From Streptomyces abikoensis (GTDB lineage Bacteria; Actinomycetota; Actinomycetes; Streptomycetales; Streptomycetaceae), in contig NZ_BMRT01000001.1 of the NCBI RefSeq assembly GCF_014648775.1, forward strand, positions 744,001 to 808,000: DNA of 64,000 bases. Reading direction: 5' to 3'. The notes beneath the pieces were generated by a model that was not told the origin of the DNA, ran no database searches, and saw only the letters and a list, made by a program, of their open reading frames with translations. This document shows, piece by piece, positions 16,014 to 25,430 of the stretch. The position numbers were made by a program, and so were the translations under genes. The number at the start of each line of letters is the position of its first letter. Position 1 is the stretch's first letter.

Positions 16014-16954
16014 TGCGCGCTCTGGTGACCGGCGGCTCCGGATTCATCGGCCGCCACGTGGCCCGTCGCTTCCACGAGGAGGGCCACGAGGTCCTCGTCG
16101 TCGACACGCGGTGGACGCCCGACGACCCGTTCCCGGGCGCGGCGCTGAGCGTCACCGCGCGGCGGGAGCTGACCGACCTGTTCGCCTCCTGGCGGCCGGA
16201 CGTGGTCCTGCACCTGGCGGGCGTCGCCGACGCCCGCGCCGTGCTGGCCGACCCGGTGACCGCGATGGACGTCAACGTCACCGGCACCACCGCGGTGCTC
16301 GACGCCTCGGCCGCCTCCGGTGTCTCCCGCGTCGTCCTCGCGGGCAGCTGCTGGGTGTACAACGCCATGCGGATCGAGGCCATCGACGAGGACGAACCGT
16401 TCCTGCCCACGGGCGCGGGCCACTTCTACACCACATCGATGATCGCCAAGGAGCTGCTGGCCCGCGACTACGCCCGGCTGCACGGCCTCGCCTCCACCGT
16501 CCTGCGCTACAGCCCGATCTACGGCCCCGGCATGTGGCCCGGCCTCGTCGTCTCCGCGTTCCTGCGCGCGGCGGCCGAGGGCCGGGAGCTGACCGTCTTC
16601 GGCGACGGCACCGAGCGCCGCGCGTTCCTCCACGTCCACGACCTCGCCGACGCCTTCCACCGGGCCACGGCGCCCGTCGCCGCCAACCAGGTCTACAACC
16701 TGGAGGGGCCCGAGATCCTCACCACCGGGGAGCTCGCCGAGCGGGTCTCCGCGCTGTTCGGCGGGGTGCCCATCACCTACCGCGAGGAGCCCACCCGGCG
16801 CGGTGAGCTGGTCTACTCCCAGCGATTCGTCTCCACCGCCAAGGCCCGCGCCCAGCTCGGCTGGGTCCCCAGGATCACCATCGACGAGGGGCTGCGCATG
16901 GAGCTGGAGCACCGCACCGACCGCAGCGGCACGGCGGAGGTGAGCGGCCGATGA
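16013..16954 (+). CDS. Extended SDR, NAD-dependent epimerase/dehydratase family, lacking the catalytic Lys
   Basis: This protein has 313 residues and a Rossmann fold with GGSGFIGRH at the N-terminus, AGSCWVYN (Ser region) and FYTTSMIAKE where homologues have the YxxxK dyad. Here the Lys position is Met (Y-T-T-S-M). A Lys is found three residues later. The rest is normal (LRYSPIYGPG, FLHVHDLADA, LGWVP). It probably acts on the nucleotide-heptose or on an oxidised intermediate of destomic acid; which carbon cannot be told. The missing Lys suggests altered chemistry or a non-redox role. It overlaps hygY by one base and the next aminotransferase by ATGA. Confidence 0.8.
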   Translation: MRALVTGGSGFIGRHVARRFHEEGHEVLVVDTRWTPDDPFPGAALSVTARRELTDLFASWRPDVVLHLAGVADARAVLADPVTAMDVNVTGTTAVLDASAASGVSRVVLAGSCWVYNAMRIEAIDEDEPFLPTGAGHFYTTSMIAKELLARDYARLHGLASTVLRYSPIYGPGMWPGLVVSAFLRAAAEGRELTVFGDGTERRAFLHVHDLADAFHRATAPVAANQVYNLEGPEILTTGELAERVSALFGGVPITYREEPTRRGELVYSQRFVSTAKARAQLGWVPRITIDEGLRMELEHRTDRSGTAEVSGR

Positions 16955-18102
16955 CCGAGGCGCGGGTGGTGCCCGTCAAGCCCGACTTCCCGGCCGAGGA
17001 CATCGCCGAGGTGCTCGCCGCCGTGCGCACCGGCCTGGAGACCGGGCAGCTCACCCAGGGCGCGCAGGTCGAGGCCTTCGAGGCGGAGATGGCGGCCTGC
17101 ACCGGCGCCCGGCACGCGGTCGCCGTCGCCTCCGGCACGGCCGCGCTGGTCTGCGGGCTGCGGGCGCTGGCCGGCGAGGCCGGCGGCGAGGTGCTCGTAC
17201 CGGCCAACTCCTTCTACTCGACGGCCGCCGCGCCCCTGCTCGCCGGGCTGCGGGTGCGGCTCACCGACGTGGACGCCGCCACCCTCGCGCCCGGCGTCCG
17301 CGAGCTGGAACAGGCCGTCACCGACGCCACCACGGGCGTCCTGATCGTCCACATGGGCGGCATCGTCACCCCGGACGTCCAGGACATCGCCGACTGGTGC
17401 GCCCGGCGCGGGCTGTGGCTGTTCGAGGACTGCGCCCACGCCCACGGCAGCCGCCTGGACGGGCGCCACGCCGGGACGTTCGGCGCGGCCGGGGCGTTCT
17501 CCTTCTTCGCCACCAAGGTCATCACCTCCGCCGAGGGCGGCATGGTCACCACCGACGACGACGAACTCGCCCGGCTCGTCCGTCTGTACCGCAACCTGGG
17601 CAAGCCCGAACCCTGGCGCAGCATCCACACCGTGCTCGGCGAGAACGCGCGGATGAGCGAGCTCCACGCCGCCGTCGGCCGCACCCAGCTCCGTCGCCTG
17701 GACGCGTTCCTGGCCGTCCGCGACCGGCTCGCCCGGCGCTACACCGACGGCCTGGCCGGGATGCGCGGCGTCCGCCCGCTGCTGCCCGGGCACTCGCCGG
17801 CGAGCTGGTACAAGTACGTCGTCGTCCTGGACCCCGGCGTGAACCGGCAGCGGCTGCGGGAGCGGATGCGGGACGCCGGGGTGCAACTCGGCGGGGAGAT
17901 CTACGAGATGCCGCTGGACGCCCAGCCGGTGTTCGAGGGCCGGTTCCCGCCCGGGGAGCACCCCGTGGCCGCGGACCTGTGCGCCCGGCACATCTGCCTG
18001 CCCCTCCACACCCGCATGAGCGACGACGACACCGACACCGTGCTGCGCGCCCTCGACAAGGCCCTCGCCGAGGAGGACGTGACCCTGCCCCCGAGGCACT
18101 GA
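16951..18102 (+). CDS. DegT-type sugar aminotransferase (second)
   Basis: This is a 383-residue PLP aminotransferase of the DegT family, distinct from the 2-deoxystreptamine type: QLTQGAQVEAFEAEMA, VASGTAALVCGLRAL, FEDCAHAHGSRLDGRHAGTF and the PLP lysine in FSFFATKVITSAEGG (about residue 189). It is a good candidate to install the amino group of destomic acid (6-amino-6-deoxyheptonic acid) in the third ring. It is translationally coupled to the SDR before it, which could provide the keto substrate. The assignment to that step is inference from pathway logic. Confidence 0.85.
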   Translation: MTEARVVPVKPDFPAEDIAEVLAAVRTGLETGQLTQGAQVEAFEAEMAACTGARHAVAVASGTAALVCGLRALAGEAGGEVLVPANSFYSTAAAPLLAGLRVRLTDVDAATLAPGVRELEQAVTDATTGVLIVHMGGIVTPDVQDIADWCARRGLWLFEDCAHAHGSRLDGRHAGTFGAAGAFSFFATKVITSAEGGMVTTDDDELARLVRLYRNLGKPEPWRSIHTVLGENARMSELHAAVGRTQLRRLDAFLAVRDRLARRYTDGLAGMRGVRPLLPGHSPASWYKYVVVLDPGVNRQRLRERMRDAGVQLGGEIYEMPLDAQPVFEGRFPPGEHPVAADLCARHICLPLHTRMSDDDTDTVLRALDKALAEEDVTLPPRH

Positions 18103-18118
18103 CGGAAAGGGAACCCCT

Positions 18119-18895
18119 GTGCCCGCCCTGTCACCGGAAGAGCTGTACCTCTTCGACACCACCGGATTCCTGGTCGTGCCGGGCGCCTTCGACCCGTCGG
18201 AGGTCACCGGCCTCCGCGCGGAACTCGACCGGCTGCACCCCGTCGACCCCGGCTTCGCCAACACCCGGCGCTACGACGACCTGCCCACCACCAGCGAGCT
18301 CTTCGCGAAACTCGGCCGGGACGAGCGCATCGTCGGCCGGGTCCGCGAGGTGGTCAACCAGCCGCTGCGCATCCTGGAGGGCTACGCGCTGCGCCGCGGC
18401 CGGGACAGCGTGCTCTACCTCCACGGCGGCAACTCCGAACTCCTCGACCTCGACGGCGGGACCGTCGGCCGCGACCTGTCGATCACCCACACCTACCACG
18501 ACGGCAAACTGTTCTGCCCCTATGTAAAAGCCCTGGTCTACCTCAGCGACATCCGCTCCCCCGAGGACGGCTCGTTCTGCTACATCCAGGGCTCGCACAA
18601 GGCCAACTACCCCCTGCTGCGCCACCGCGCCGAGCGCGGCGAGCGCGCCTCGCTGATCGACGAGGGCTTCCCGACGCTCACCGACGTCTTCGTCGGCGCC
18701 GGCGACCTGCTGATCCTCAACGAGGCGCTGATGCACGGCACCCGACGCAAGCGCACCCCCGGCGACCGCCTCCTGGCCGCCTTCGGGTACGGGCCGACCT
18801 ACATGGCCGACTGGAGCGAGTGGAACGGCGAGACCGGCGACCTGCGCGGCACCGGATACGTCGACCACGACGTCGAAGAGGACTTCGTCCGCTGA
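18119..18895 (+). CDS. hygX: Fe(II)/2-oxoglutarate oxygenase forming the orthoester (HygX homologue)
   Basis: This 258-residue protein belongs to the phytanoyl-CoA hydroxylase-like family. THTYHDGKLFCPYV probably carries the first metal ligands. LNEALMHGTRRKRTPGDR has the distal His and an Arg placed to bind 2-oxoglutarate. HygX is the known hygromycin B enzyme that closes the spiro-orthoester between talose and destomic acid by oxidation. Synteny with hygY, hph and heptose genes makes this a probable orthologue. The start is GTG, after GGAAAGGG. Exact metal ligands need an alignment, which I have not made. Confidence 0.82.
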   Translation: MPALSPEELYLFDTTGFLVVPGAFDPSEVTGLRAELDRLHPVDPGFANTRRYDDLPTTSELFAKLGRDERIVGRVREVVNQPLRILEGYALRRGRDSVLYLHGGNSELLDLDGGTVGRDLSITHTYHDGKLFCPYVKALVYLSDIRSPEDGSFCYIQGSHKANYPLLRHRAERGERASLIDEGFPTLTDVFVGAGDLLILNEALMHGTRRKRTPGDRLLAAFGYGPTYMADWSEWNGETGDLRGTGYVDHDVEEDFVR

Positions 18896-18960
18896 CCCCT
18901 TGACGACCGTGGTGTCCACCGCACCCCGGCGCTCCCCGACACGATTGCAGGTACGCAGAG

Positions 18961-19575
18961 ATGACGCAGGACTCCACCGCCGCCGGCCGACCGGCCCGTG
19001 GCCCGTGGGACGAGTACCTGGACACCGCGGGCCCCCTCCTTGAGGCCATGGGCGACCAGGTGCACCGACTGATCAGCGAACTCGACGAGGTACGGCGCGA
19101 CGGGGCCACGGTCTATCTGGCGGGCAACGGCGGCAGCGCCTCGGCCGCCTCCCACCTCGCCCAGGACCTCCTCAAGGGCACCTCCGCCGAGCAGAACCCG
19201 CCACTGCGCGCGATCGCCCTGACCGACAACCTGTCCATGCTCACCGCCTACGCCAACGACTGCGGGTACGAGAGGGTGTTCGTCGAGCCGTTGCGGCTGA
19301 TGGCCCGCCCCGGCGACCGGCTGCTGGTGATCAGCTGCTCGGGCACCAGCCCCAATGTGGTGGCCGCGGCCCGGTGGGCCAAGGAGGCCGGGCTGCGGGT
19401 GATCGCGGTGACCGCGGGCACCGGGGGCATCCTGCGCGACCTGGCGGACACGGAGGTCAACGCCCCCACCAAGGACGTGGGCATGGCCGAGGCCATGCAC
19501 AGCATGATCTTCCACTTCGTCACCCAGTCCCTGCGGGACAACAGCGGCGGCACCCCCCACTCCCACCAGGGCTGA
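18961..19575 (+). CDS. gmhA: Sedoheptulose 7-phosphate isomerase (GmhA-like)
   Basis: This is a 204-residue single SIS-domain protein. Phosphosugar-binding segments are YLAGNGGSASAASHLAQDLLKG, a GmhA hallmark, and ISCSGTSPNVVAAARWAKE. It is expected to isomerise sedoheptulose 7-phosphate to a heptose 7-phosphate, the first step to the seven-carbon sugar. Its length matches GmhA (about 190-200 residues). It lies just after hygX and 10 bp before the dehydrogenase. Confidence 0.9.
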   Translation: MTQDSTAAGRPARGPWDEYLDTAGPLLEAMGDQVHRLISELDEVRRDGATVYLAGNGGSASAASHLAQDLLKGTSAEQNPPLRAIALTDNLSMLTAYANDCGYERVFVEPLRLMARPGDRLLVISCSGTSPNVVAAARWAKEAGLRVIAVTAGTGGILRDLADTEVNAPTKDVGMAEAMHSMIFHFVTQSLRDNSGGTPHSHQG

Positions 19576-19585
19576 GAGGTCTCCC

Positions 19586-20602
19586 ATGCGTGCAGCAACG
19601 CTCAACGGCCCCCGCGACCTGACCGTCGGGACCGTCCCCGACCCGGTGCTCCCCGAGGGGTGGGCCCTGGTCCGCGTCGCCTACAACGCGATCTGCGGCA
19701 GCGACGTCTCCCTGTACAACGACGTGTGGCACGGCGCCGCCCTGCCGGCCGTACCCGGCCACGAGTGGAGCGGCACGGTCGCCGAGACCCGCAGCCCCCT
19801 GGTGTCCCCCGGGGACGCGGTGGCCGGGGACATCGCGCTCACCTGCGGGCACTGCCATTGGTGCCGTGCGGGTCAGGTGGTGATGTGCCCGGAGCTGCGC
19901 GAGTTCGGGTTCACCGACCCGGGCGGCTGCGCCGAGTTCATCGCCGTGCCCGCCACGAACCTGGTGCGGCTCCCGCCGGAGCTCGACCTGCTGGCGGCCA
20001 CGCAGACGGAGCCGCTGGCCGTGGCCCTCCACGCGCTGGACCGGGTGGGGCTGGAGGCCGGGGAGAGTGTCGCCGTGCTGGGGTGCGGCGGCATCGGCCT
20101 GAACGTGCTCCAGGCGGCCCGGGCGTCCGGCGGCCGGGTCGTCCTCGCCGTCGACCCGGTCGAACGGCGCGCCTCCGTGGCCGGATCCCTCGGCGCGCGG
20201 ACCGCGCTGTCGGACGCCGAGGAGGTCGCCCGGTGGATCGAGGAGGCGGGGCCCGCCGGGCTGCCGGACGTCGTCCTGGACGCCTGCGGCGAACCGGACG
20301 CGATCCGGCTCGCCGCCGAGCTGGTGCGGCCCGGCGGCCGGGTCGGGCTGATCGGCTACAAGGTCGGCAAGCGGGTCGAGATGCCGGCCGCGCAGTGGCC
20401 GCTGAAGCTGATGTCGACGATCGGGGTGATGGGGCCGGGCCGGTTCATGCGCCGGGCGGCGGACCTGCTCGCGGACGGTGCCGTGCGCACCGACCGGGTC
20501 ATCACCCACGTCCTGGGGCTGTCGGAGGCGGACAAGGCGTTCCGGCTCGCCGACCAGCCCGGCCCGGACGTGATCCGGGTGGCGATCCGTGCCGACGGCT
20601 GA
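19586..20602 (+). CDS. Zinc alcohol dehydrogenase, 2-deoxy-scyllo-inosamine dehydrogenase-like
   Basis: This 338-residue medium-chain dehydrogenase resembles NeoA. It has CGSDVSLYNDVWHG and PAVPGHEWSGTVAE (catalytic zinc ligands), a structural-zinc Cys series (CGHCHWCRAGQVVMC) and the Rossmann motif VLGCGGIGLNVLQ. In neomycin-type pathways this enzyme oxidises 2-deoxy-scyllo-inosamine before the second transamination. Together with the synthase and the first aminotransferase it completes 2-deoxystreptamine formation. GAGAGG lies upstream of the ATG. Confidence 0.88.
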   Translation: MRAATLNGPRDLTVGTVPDPVLPEGWALVRVAYNAICGSDVSLYNDVWHGAALPAVPGHEWSGTVAETRSPLVSPGDAVAGDIALTCGHCHWCRAGQVVMCPELREFGFTDPGGCAEFIAVPATNLVRLPPELDLLAATQTEPLAVALHALDRVGLEAGESVAVLGCGGIGLNVLQAARASGGRVVLAVDPVERRASVAGSLGARTALSDAEEVARWIEEAGPAGLPDVVLDACGEPDAIRLAAELVRPGGRVGLIGYKVGKRVEMPAAQWPLKLMSTIGVMGPGRFMRRAADLLADGAVRTDRVITHVLGLSEADKAFRLADQPGPDVIRVAIRADG

Positions 20603-20631
20603 GCGCGGGGCGGGAGGGGAGGGCGGCAGGG

Positions 20632-21492
20632 GTGGCTGAGCTGCGCACGGATCCGCTGACCGGCCTCACGGTGGCGGTCGACGGCCGCCGCCAGGCCCGG
20701 CCCCGCGCGCGGAGCGCGGACTGCCCGTTCTGCCCGGGCGGGCTGGAGGCGCCGGAGGAGTACCGGGTGCGGCGGTTCCCCAACCGCTGGCCCGCGCTGG
20801 ACGGGGGCCGGTGCGAGGTGCTGCTGTACGCGCCCGAGCACAGCGCCTCCTGGGCGACGATGGGAATCCGACAGGCGGTCCACGCGGTGGACTTGTGGAG
20901 CGGGTGCACCGAGGAGCTCGGCGCTCGGCCCGATGTGGGGTACGTCCTGCTCTTCGAGAACCGGGGCGCCGACGCGGGCGCGACCGTGGACCATCCGCAC
21001 GGGCAGGCCTTCGGCCTGCCCGGTGTCCCGCCCGCCCCCGCGACACAGCTGGAGCGCAGCCGCGCGCTGGGCCGCTGCGCGCTGTGCGAGGGGCCGGCGA
21101 AGGAGCTGGTGGTGGCGGAGGAGGGCGGCTGGCGGGCGTGGGTTCCCGAGGCGCCGCTGTTCCCGTACGCGCTGCGGCTGGCGCCGCGCGTCCATCTGCC
21201 GGACCTGCCGGGCACGGGCGCGGCCGGGCGGCGGGAGCTCGCCGCGCTCCTGACGAGGGTCCTGGGCGGCGTGGACGCGCTGTTCGGGCGCCCGGCGCCG
21301 TATCTGCTGTGGGTCCACCAGCGGCCCGTCGACGGCGGGGAGTGGCCGTGGGCGCATCTGTATCTGGAGATCAACGTGGTCTGGCGGGCTCCGGGGACGC
21401 CCCGGTACATCGCGGCGGGGGAACTGGGCAGCGGGATGTACTTCACGCCGCTGGAGCCGGAGCGGGCCGCCGAGACGCTGAGGGGGGTGTGA
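20632..21492 (+). CDS. galT: Galactose-1-phosphate uridylyltransferase-like nucleotidyl transferase
   Basis: This is a 286-residue GalT-family protein of the HIT superfamily. It has DCPFCPGG near residue 35 (zinc Cys pair), VDHPHGQAFGLP (nucleophilic His in HPHGQ) and a second half with HQRPVDGGEWPWAHLYLEI. The start is GTG after a GGGAGGGG run. The canonical role is exchange of UMP between UDP-glucose and galactose 1-phosphate, which with GalE would feed UDP-galactose to the first glycosyl transfer. It is also the only sugar nucleotidyltransferase in the cluster and could therefore activate the heptose 1-phosphate. Sequence alone cannot separate these. Confidence 0.82.
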   Translation: MAELRTDPLTGLTVAVDGRRQARPRARSADCPFCPGGLEAPEEYRVRRFPNRWPALDGGRCEVLLYAPEHSASWATMGIRQAVHAVDLWSGCTEELGARPDVGYVLLFENRGADAGATVDHPHGQAFGLPGVPPAPATQLERSRALGRCALCEGPAKELVVAEEGGWRAWVPEAPLFPYALRLAPRVHLPDLPGTGAAGRRELAALLTRVLGGVDALFGRPAPYLLWVHQRPVDGGEWPWAHLYLEINVVWRAPGTPRYIAAGELGSGMYFTPLEPERAAETLRGV

Positions 21493-21528
21493 TGGCCCGG
21501 CGGCGTCCGCCCCGGCCGGGCCGGCGTC

Positions 21529-21556
21529 CGTCCCCGGGCGCCGGGCGCCCGGGGAC
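21529..21556. terminator. Bidirectional terminator hairpin inside the cluster
   Basis: CGTCCCCGGGCGCC-G-GGCGCCCGGGGACG has perfect 14-bp arms around one base. It lies between the convergent GalT-like gene (ends 21492) and the glycosyltransferase (ends 21564), so it can end transcripts from both sides. Confidence 0.8.
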
Positions 21557-21563
21557 GGCGGGG

Positions 21564-22700
21564 TCAGGAGGCGAGTTCCGTCAGCTGGTCCACGAGGACC
21601 GCGATGGGGTCCGGCGGGATCTGCTTGCGGACGGCCACGGCCGCGCGGCGGCCCATCTCCTGCCACTCGCCGCGCGCCTGCCAGGCCCGTTCGAGGGCCT
21701 CGTCGAGGCAGGCGGCGGCCGGGGCGGCCGCGACGAAGCCGGTGACCCCGTCCTCGAGGAGTTCGGCGTTGCCCGCCACGTCGCTGACGATCGCGGGCCG
21801 GCCGCAGAGCATCGCCTCGATGATCACGGTGGGCAGTCCCTCGGCCCGCGAGCACAGGACCAGGCCGTGGTGCTCGCGCCAGATCGCCTCGACGTCCGTG
21901 GTGTACCCGGCGAACTCGACGCTGTCGAGGGCGAACCGGTCGCGCAGGTTGCGCAGCACCCACGCGTGGCTTCCGGAGCCGAACAGGGAGACGGTCAGGG
22001 GGCGTTCGCGCCACTTGGGGCGGGCGAGGACCTCGAAGAGCACGTCCTGGCCCTTGCTGATGGGGTCGAGCCGGGCCGGGCAGGCCAGCCGCAGCGGCTC
22101 GGCGTCCCCCGGCCACGGCGGGGCCGCGTCGTAGCCGACCTTGAAGTGGCAGCGGACCACCCGGGCGTTGGGCAGACGCGTGCCGACCTGGCGCTCGGTG
22201 ATCTCCCGGTTGGCCTCGGACACGAAGAGGGACGCGCGGGCCGCGCTGTAGGCCACGGCCAGGCGCTGCGCCACGTCGTCCGCCGGCCATTCGAAGTCGG
22301 CGGCGGAGTTGGAGTAGGCGACGTACGGGTAGCCGCGCGTCCGGCACTCCTCCATCCAGCCGAGCCCCTCGTAGTTGTCGCCCTGGGACACGACGACGAG
22401 GTCGGGGCGGACCTTGTCCAGGGTGCTCGACAGGCGTTCGGACCAGGGGAGTTGGTGGACGGGGCGCAGGTCGTAGGGGGGCTGCTCCCAGCGGCGGTGG
22501 ACGACGACCCCGGCCCGCTCGGCGGCGGCCAGCTCGGCGGGGACCTCGTCCCAGCCCTTGACGCTCGCGTGGACCTCGGCGCCCCGGTCCGTCCAGTGCC
22601 GCGCGGCCAGCGCCCAGTTCGTCTCGCTGGGGCCCCATGGCGCCGTCTCGTTCGCGGAGACGAAAAGAATACGGAGTCGTGCTCGATCGGCGGTGCCCAT
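21564..22700 (-). CDS. Family 4-type glycosyltransferase
   Basis: This is a GT-B fold glycosyltransferase of 378 residues. The N-terminal half starts RLRILFVSANETAPWGPSE. The C-terminal half has SLFGSGSH, the family 4 signature EGLPTVIIEAMLCGRPAI (EX7E) and NAELLEDGVTGF. The ATG at 22700 follows GGAGG by about 10 nt; a longer frame to 22748 is possible but lacks a ribosome site. It is the second sugar transferase of the cluster and is encoded on the opposite strand, divergent from gmhB across a 52-bp gap. Which sugar each transferase adds cannot be told from sequence. Confidence 0.85.
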   Translation of the reverse strand: MGTADRARLRILFVSANETAPWGPSETNWALAARHWTDRGAEVHASVKGWDEVPAELAAAERAGVVVHRRWEQPPYDLRPVHQLPWSERLSSTLDKVRPDLVVVSQGDNYEGLGWMEECRTRGYPYVAYSNSAADFEWPADDVAQRLAVAYSAARASLFVSEANREITERQVGTRLPNARVVRCHFKVGYDAAPPWPGDAEPLRLACPARLDPISKGQDVLFEVLARPKWRERPLTVSLFGSGSHAWVLRNLRDRFALDSVEFAGYTTDVEAIWREHHGLVLCSRAEGLPTVIIEAMLCGRPAIVSDVAGNAELLEDGVTGFVAAAPAAACLDEALERAWQARGEWQEMGRRAAVAVRKQIPPDPIAVLVDQLTELAS

Positions 22701-22752
22701 TCTCGCATTGCCTCCATTCCGGCCCCCTTGGGGAGCCGAAAGGACCATAACA

Positions 22753-23337
22753 GTGAAAGCGGGTCACGCAGAAGTGCGCACTTTCTTTCTGGACCGGGAC
22801 GGCACCTTGAATGCGAAGCCGCCCGAAGGCCGTTACCTCACGGATCCCGCGGAGCTGGTCCTGCTGCCGGGCGCCGCCGAGGCCGTGCGCGAACTGAACG
22901 CGAGCGGACGGCGCGTGGTGCTCGTGACCAACCAGCGGGGCGTGGCCAGGGGCCTCATGACCAGCGCGGACCTGACCGCCGTGCACGCGCGGCTCGCGGC
23001 GCTGCTGCGCGCGGACGGGGCGTTCCTGGACGCCGTTTACGTCTGCCCGCACGAGGTGGGCGCATGCGACTGCCGAAAACCGCTGCCCGGGCTCCTCAAG
23101 GCGGCCATGCGGGATTTCCCTGACATCGACCCGGCGGATTCCGTGATGATCGGCGACTCCGAGTCGGACGTTCTGGCGGGCCGGGCGGCCGGCACCGGAA
23201 CGGTTCTTCTCCAGGGCCCGGGAAAACCGCCGGACAATACCTCGGCTGACCTTGTCACAACGGATTTACGAACGGCCGTAGGTCTTCTGCTCATGTCGTC
23301 GAAAAACGGTTGCGTCTCGAAAGGCGGTCGCGTGTGA
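22753..23337 (+). CDS. gmhB: D-glycero-heptose 1,7-bisphosphate 7-phosphatase (GmhB-like)
   Basis: This is a 194-residue HAD phosphatase of the histidinol-phosphatase/GmhB class. FFLDRDGTLN carries the nucleophile Asp and the acid/base Asp. TNQRGVARG is motif II, CPHEVGACDCRKP forms the zinc site of GmhB, and MIGDSESDVLAG is motif IV. It should remove the C7 phosphate after the HddA-like kinase acts. The GTG at 22753 is chosen; the open frame upstream to 22558 is antisense to the glycosyltransferase. A TTA codon at 23266-23268 makes it a likely bldA target. It overlaps galE by GTGA. Confidence 0.88.
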   Translation: MKAGHAEVRTFFLDRDGTLNAKPPEGRYLTDPAELVLLPGAAEAVRELNASGRRVVLVTNQRGVARGLMTSADLTAVHARLAALLRADGAFLDAVYVCPHEVGACDCRKPLPGLLKAAMRDFPDIDPADSVMIGDSESDVLAGRAAGTGTVLLQGPGKPPDNTSADLVTTDLRTAVGLLLMSSKNGCVSKGGRV

Positions 23338-24296
23338 AGATCCTGGTGACCGGCGGTGCCGGTTTCATCGGCAGCGTGGTGACGCGCCGGCTCCTGGAGG
23401 AGGGGCACCGGGTCGTCGTCCTGGACGACCTGTCCACCGGCTTCGCCGACGCGGTCCCGCGCGGCGCCGAGCTGGTGCGGGGCACGATGGCCCGGGCGCT
23501 GGACGTCCTGACCGGCTACCGGGGCCCGTTCGACGCGGTCCTGCACCTGGCCGCGCGGGCCCTCATCGACGACTCGGTGCGCCACCCGGAGCGGTTCTGG
23601 CGCAACAACACGGTGGAGAGCCTGACCCTGCTGGACGCCGTCCTGAGCGCGGGAGTGCGCCGGCTCGTCTTCTCCTCCACGGCCGCGGTCTACGGCCAGC
23701 CGGAGCGGGTGCCGATCGAGGAGAGCGCGCCCACCGTGCCCACCAACCCGTACGGCGCGTCGAAGCTCGCCGTCGACCTGGCGCTGGAGGCGTACGCCCG
23801 GGCCCACGGTCTCGCCTCCGTGAGCCTGCGCTACTTCAACGTGGCGGGCGCGCTGGGCGATTCGGGCGAGCGGCACGAGCCAGAGACGCACATCATCCCG
23901 CTGGCCCTGGACGCCGCGCTGGGCGGGGGCGCGGAGTTCGCGGTGTTCGGCGACGACTACCCGACCCCCGACGGCACCTGTGTACGCGACTTCATCCACG
24001 TCGCGGACATCGCCGACGCCCACCTGGCCGCGCTGGCCGGCGCGGTCCCGGGCGAGCACCGCAACTACAACCTCGGCAACGGCAGGGGCTTTTCGGTGCG
24101 GGAGGTGCTCGACGCGGTGGCCCGGGTCACCGGCCGGCGCGTACCCACCCGGCCGGCGGCCCGGCGCCCGGGCGATCCGGCCGTGCTGGTCGCCTCCGGC
24201 GAACGGATCCTGCGCGAACTGGGCTGGAAGCCGGCGCGCCCGGACCTCGACGGGATGATCGAGGACGCGTCGCGGTTCCGCCGGGCGCGCCCATGA
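23334..24296 (+). CDS. galE: UDP-glucose 4-epimerase (GalE-like)
   Basis: This is a 320-residue extended SDR. It has GGAGFIGS at the N-terminus, FSSTAAVYG (catalytic Ser/Thr), NPYGASK (the YxxxK dyad is intact, unlike the SDR at 16013), LRYFNVAGA and CVRDFIHVADIADAH, all GalE-typical. It would provide UDP-galactose; HygY later converts the galactosyl unit to talosyl. It is co-transcribed with gmhB through a GTGA overlap, and converges on hph 34 bp away. Confidence 0.88.
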   Translation: MKILVTGGAGFIGSVVTRRLLEEGHRVVVLDDLSTGFADAVPRGAELVRGTMARALDVLTGYRGPFDAVLHLAARALIDDSVRHPERFWRNNTVESLTLLDAVLSAGVRRLVFSSTAAVYGQPERVPIEESAPTVPTNPYGASKLAVDLALEAYARAHGLASVSLRYFNVAGALGDSGERHEPETHIIPLALDAALGGGAEFAVFGDDYPTPDGTCVRDFIHVADIADAHLAALAGAVPGEHRNYNLGNGRGFSVREVLDAVARVTGRRVPTRPAARRPGDPAVLVASGERILRELGWKPARPDLDGMIEDASRFRRARP

Positions 24297-24330
24297 CGGC
24301 CGCGCGCCCGACGGAGGGGTTCCGTTTCCG

Positions 24331-25430
<1,100 letters not shown>

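Noticed and set aside
20356..23052. 898-residue leftward open frame across the GalT-like gene, the glycosyltransferase and gmhB
   Set aside because: It passes through three recognisable genes in wrong frames and has low-complexity Arg/Gly/Pro composition.
13133..23337. Heptose genes as part of a surface polysaccharide or septacidin-type nucleoside cluster
   Set aside because: The presence of 2-deoxystreptamine genes, hygX, hygY and hph homologues points to hygromycin B. No septacidin-type purine or fatty-acyl genes are seen.
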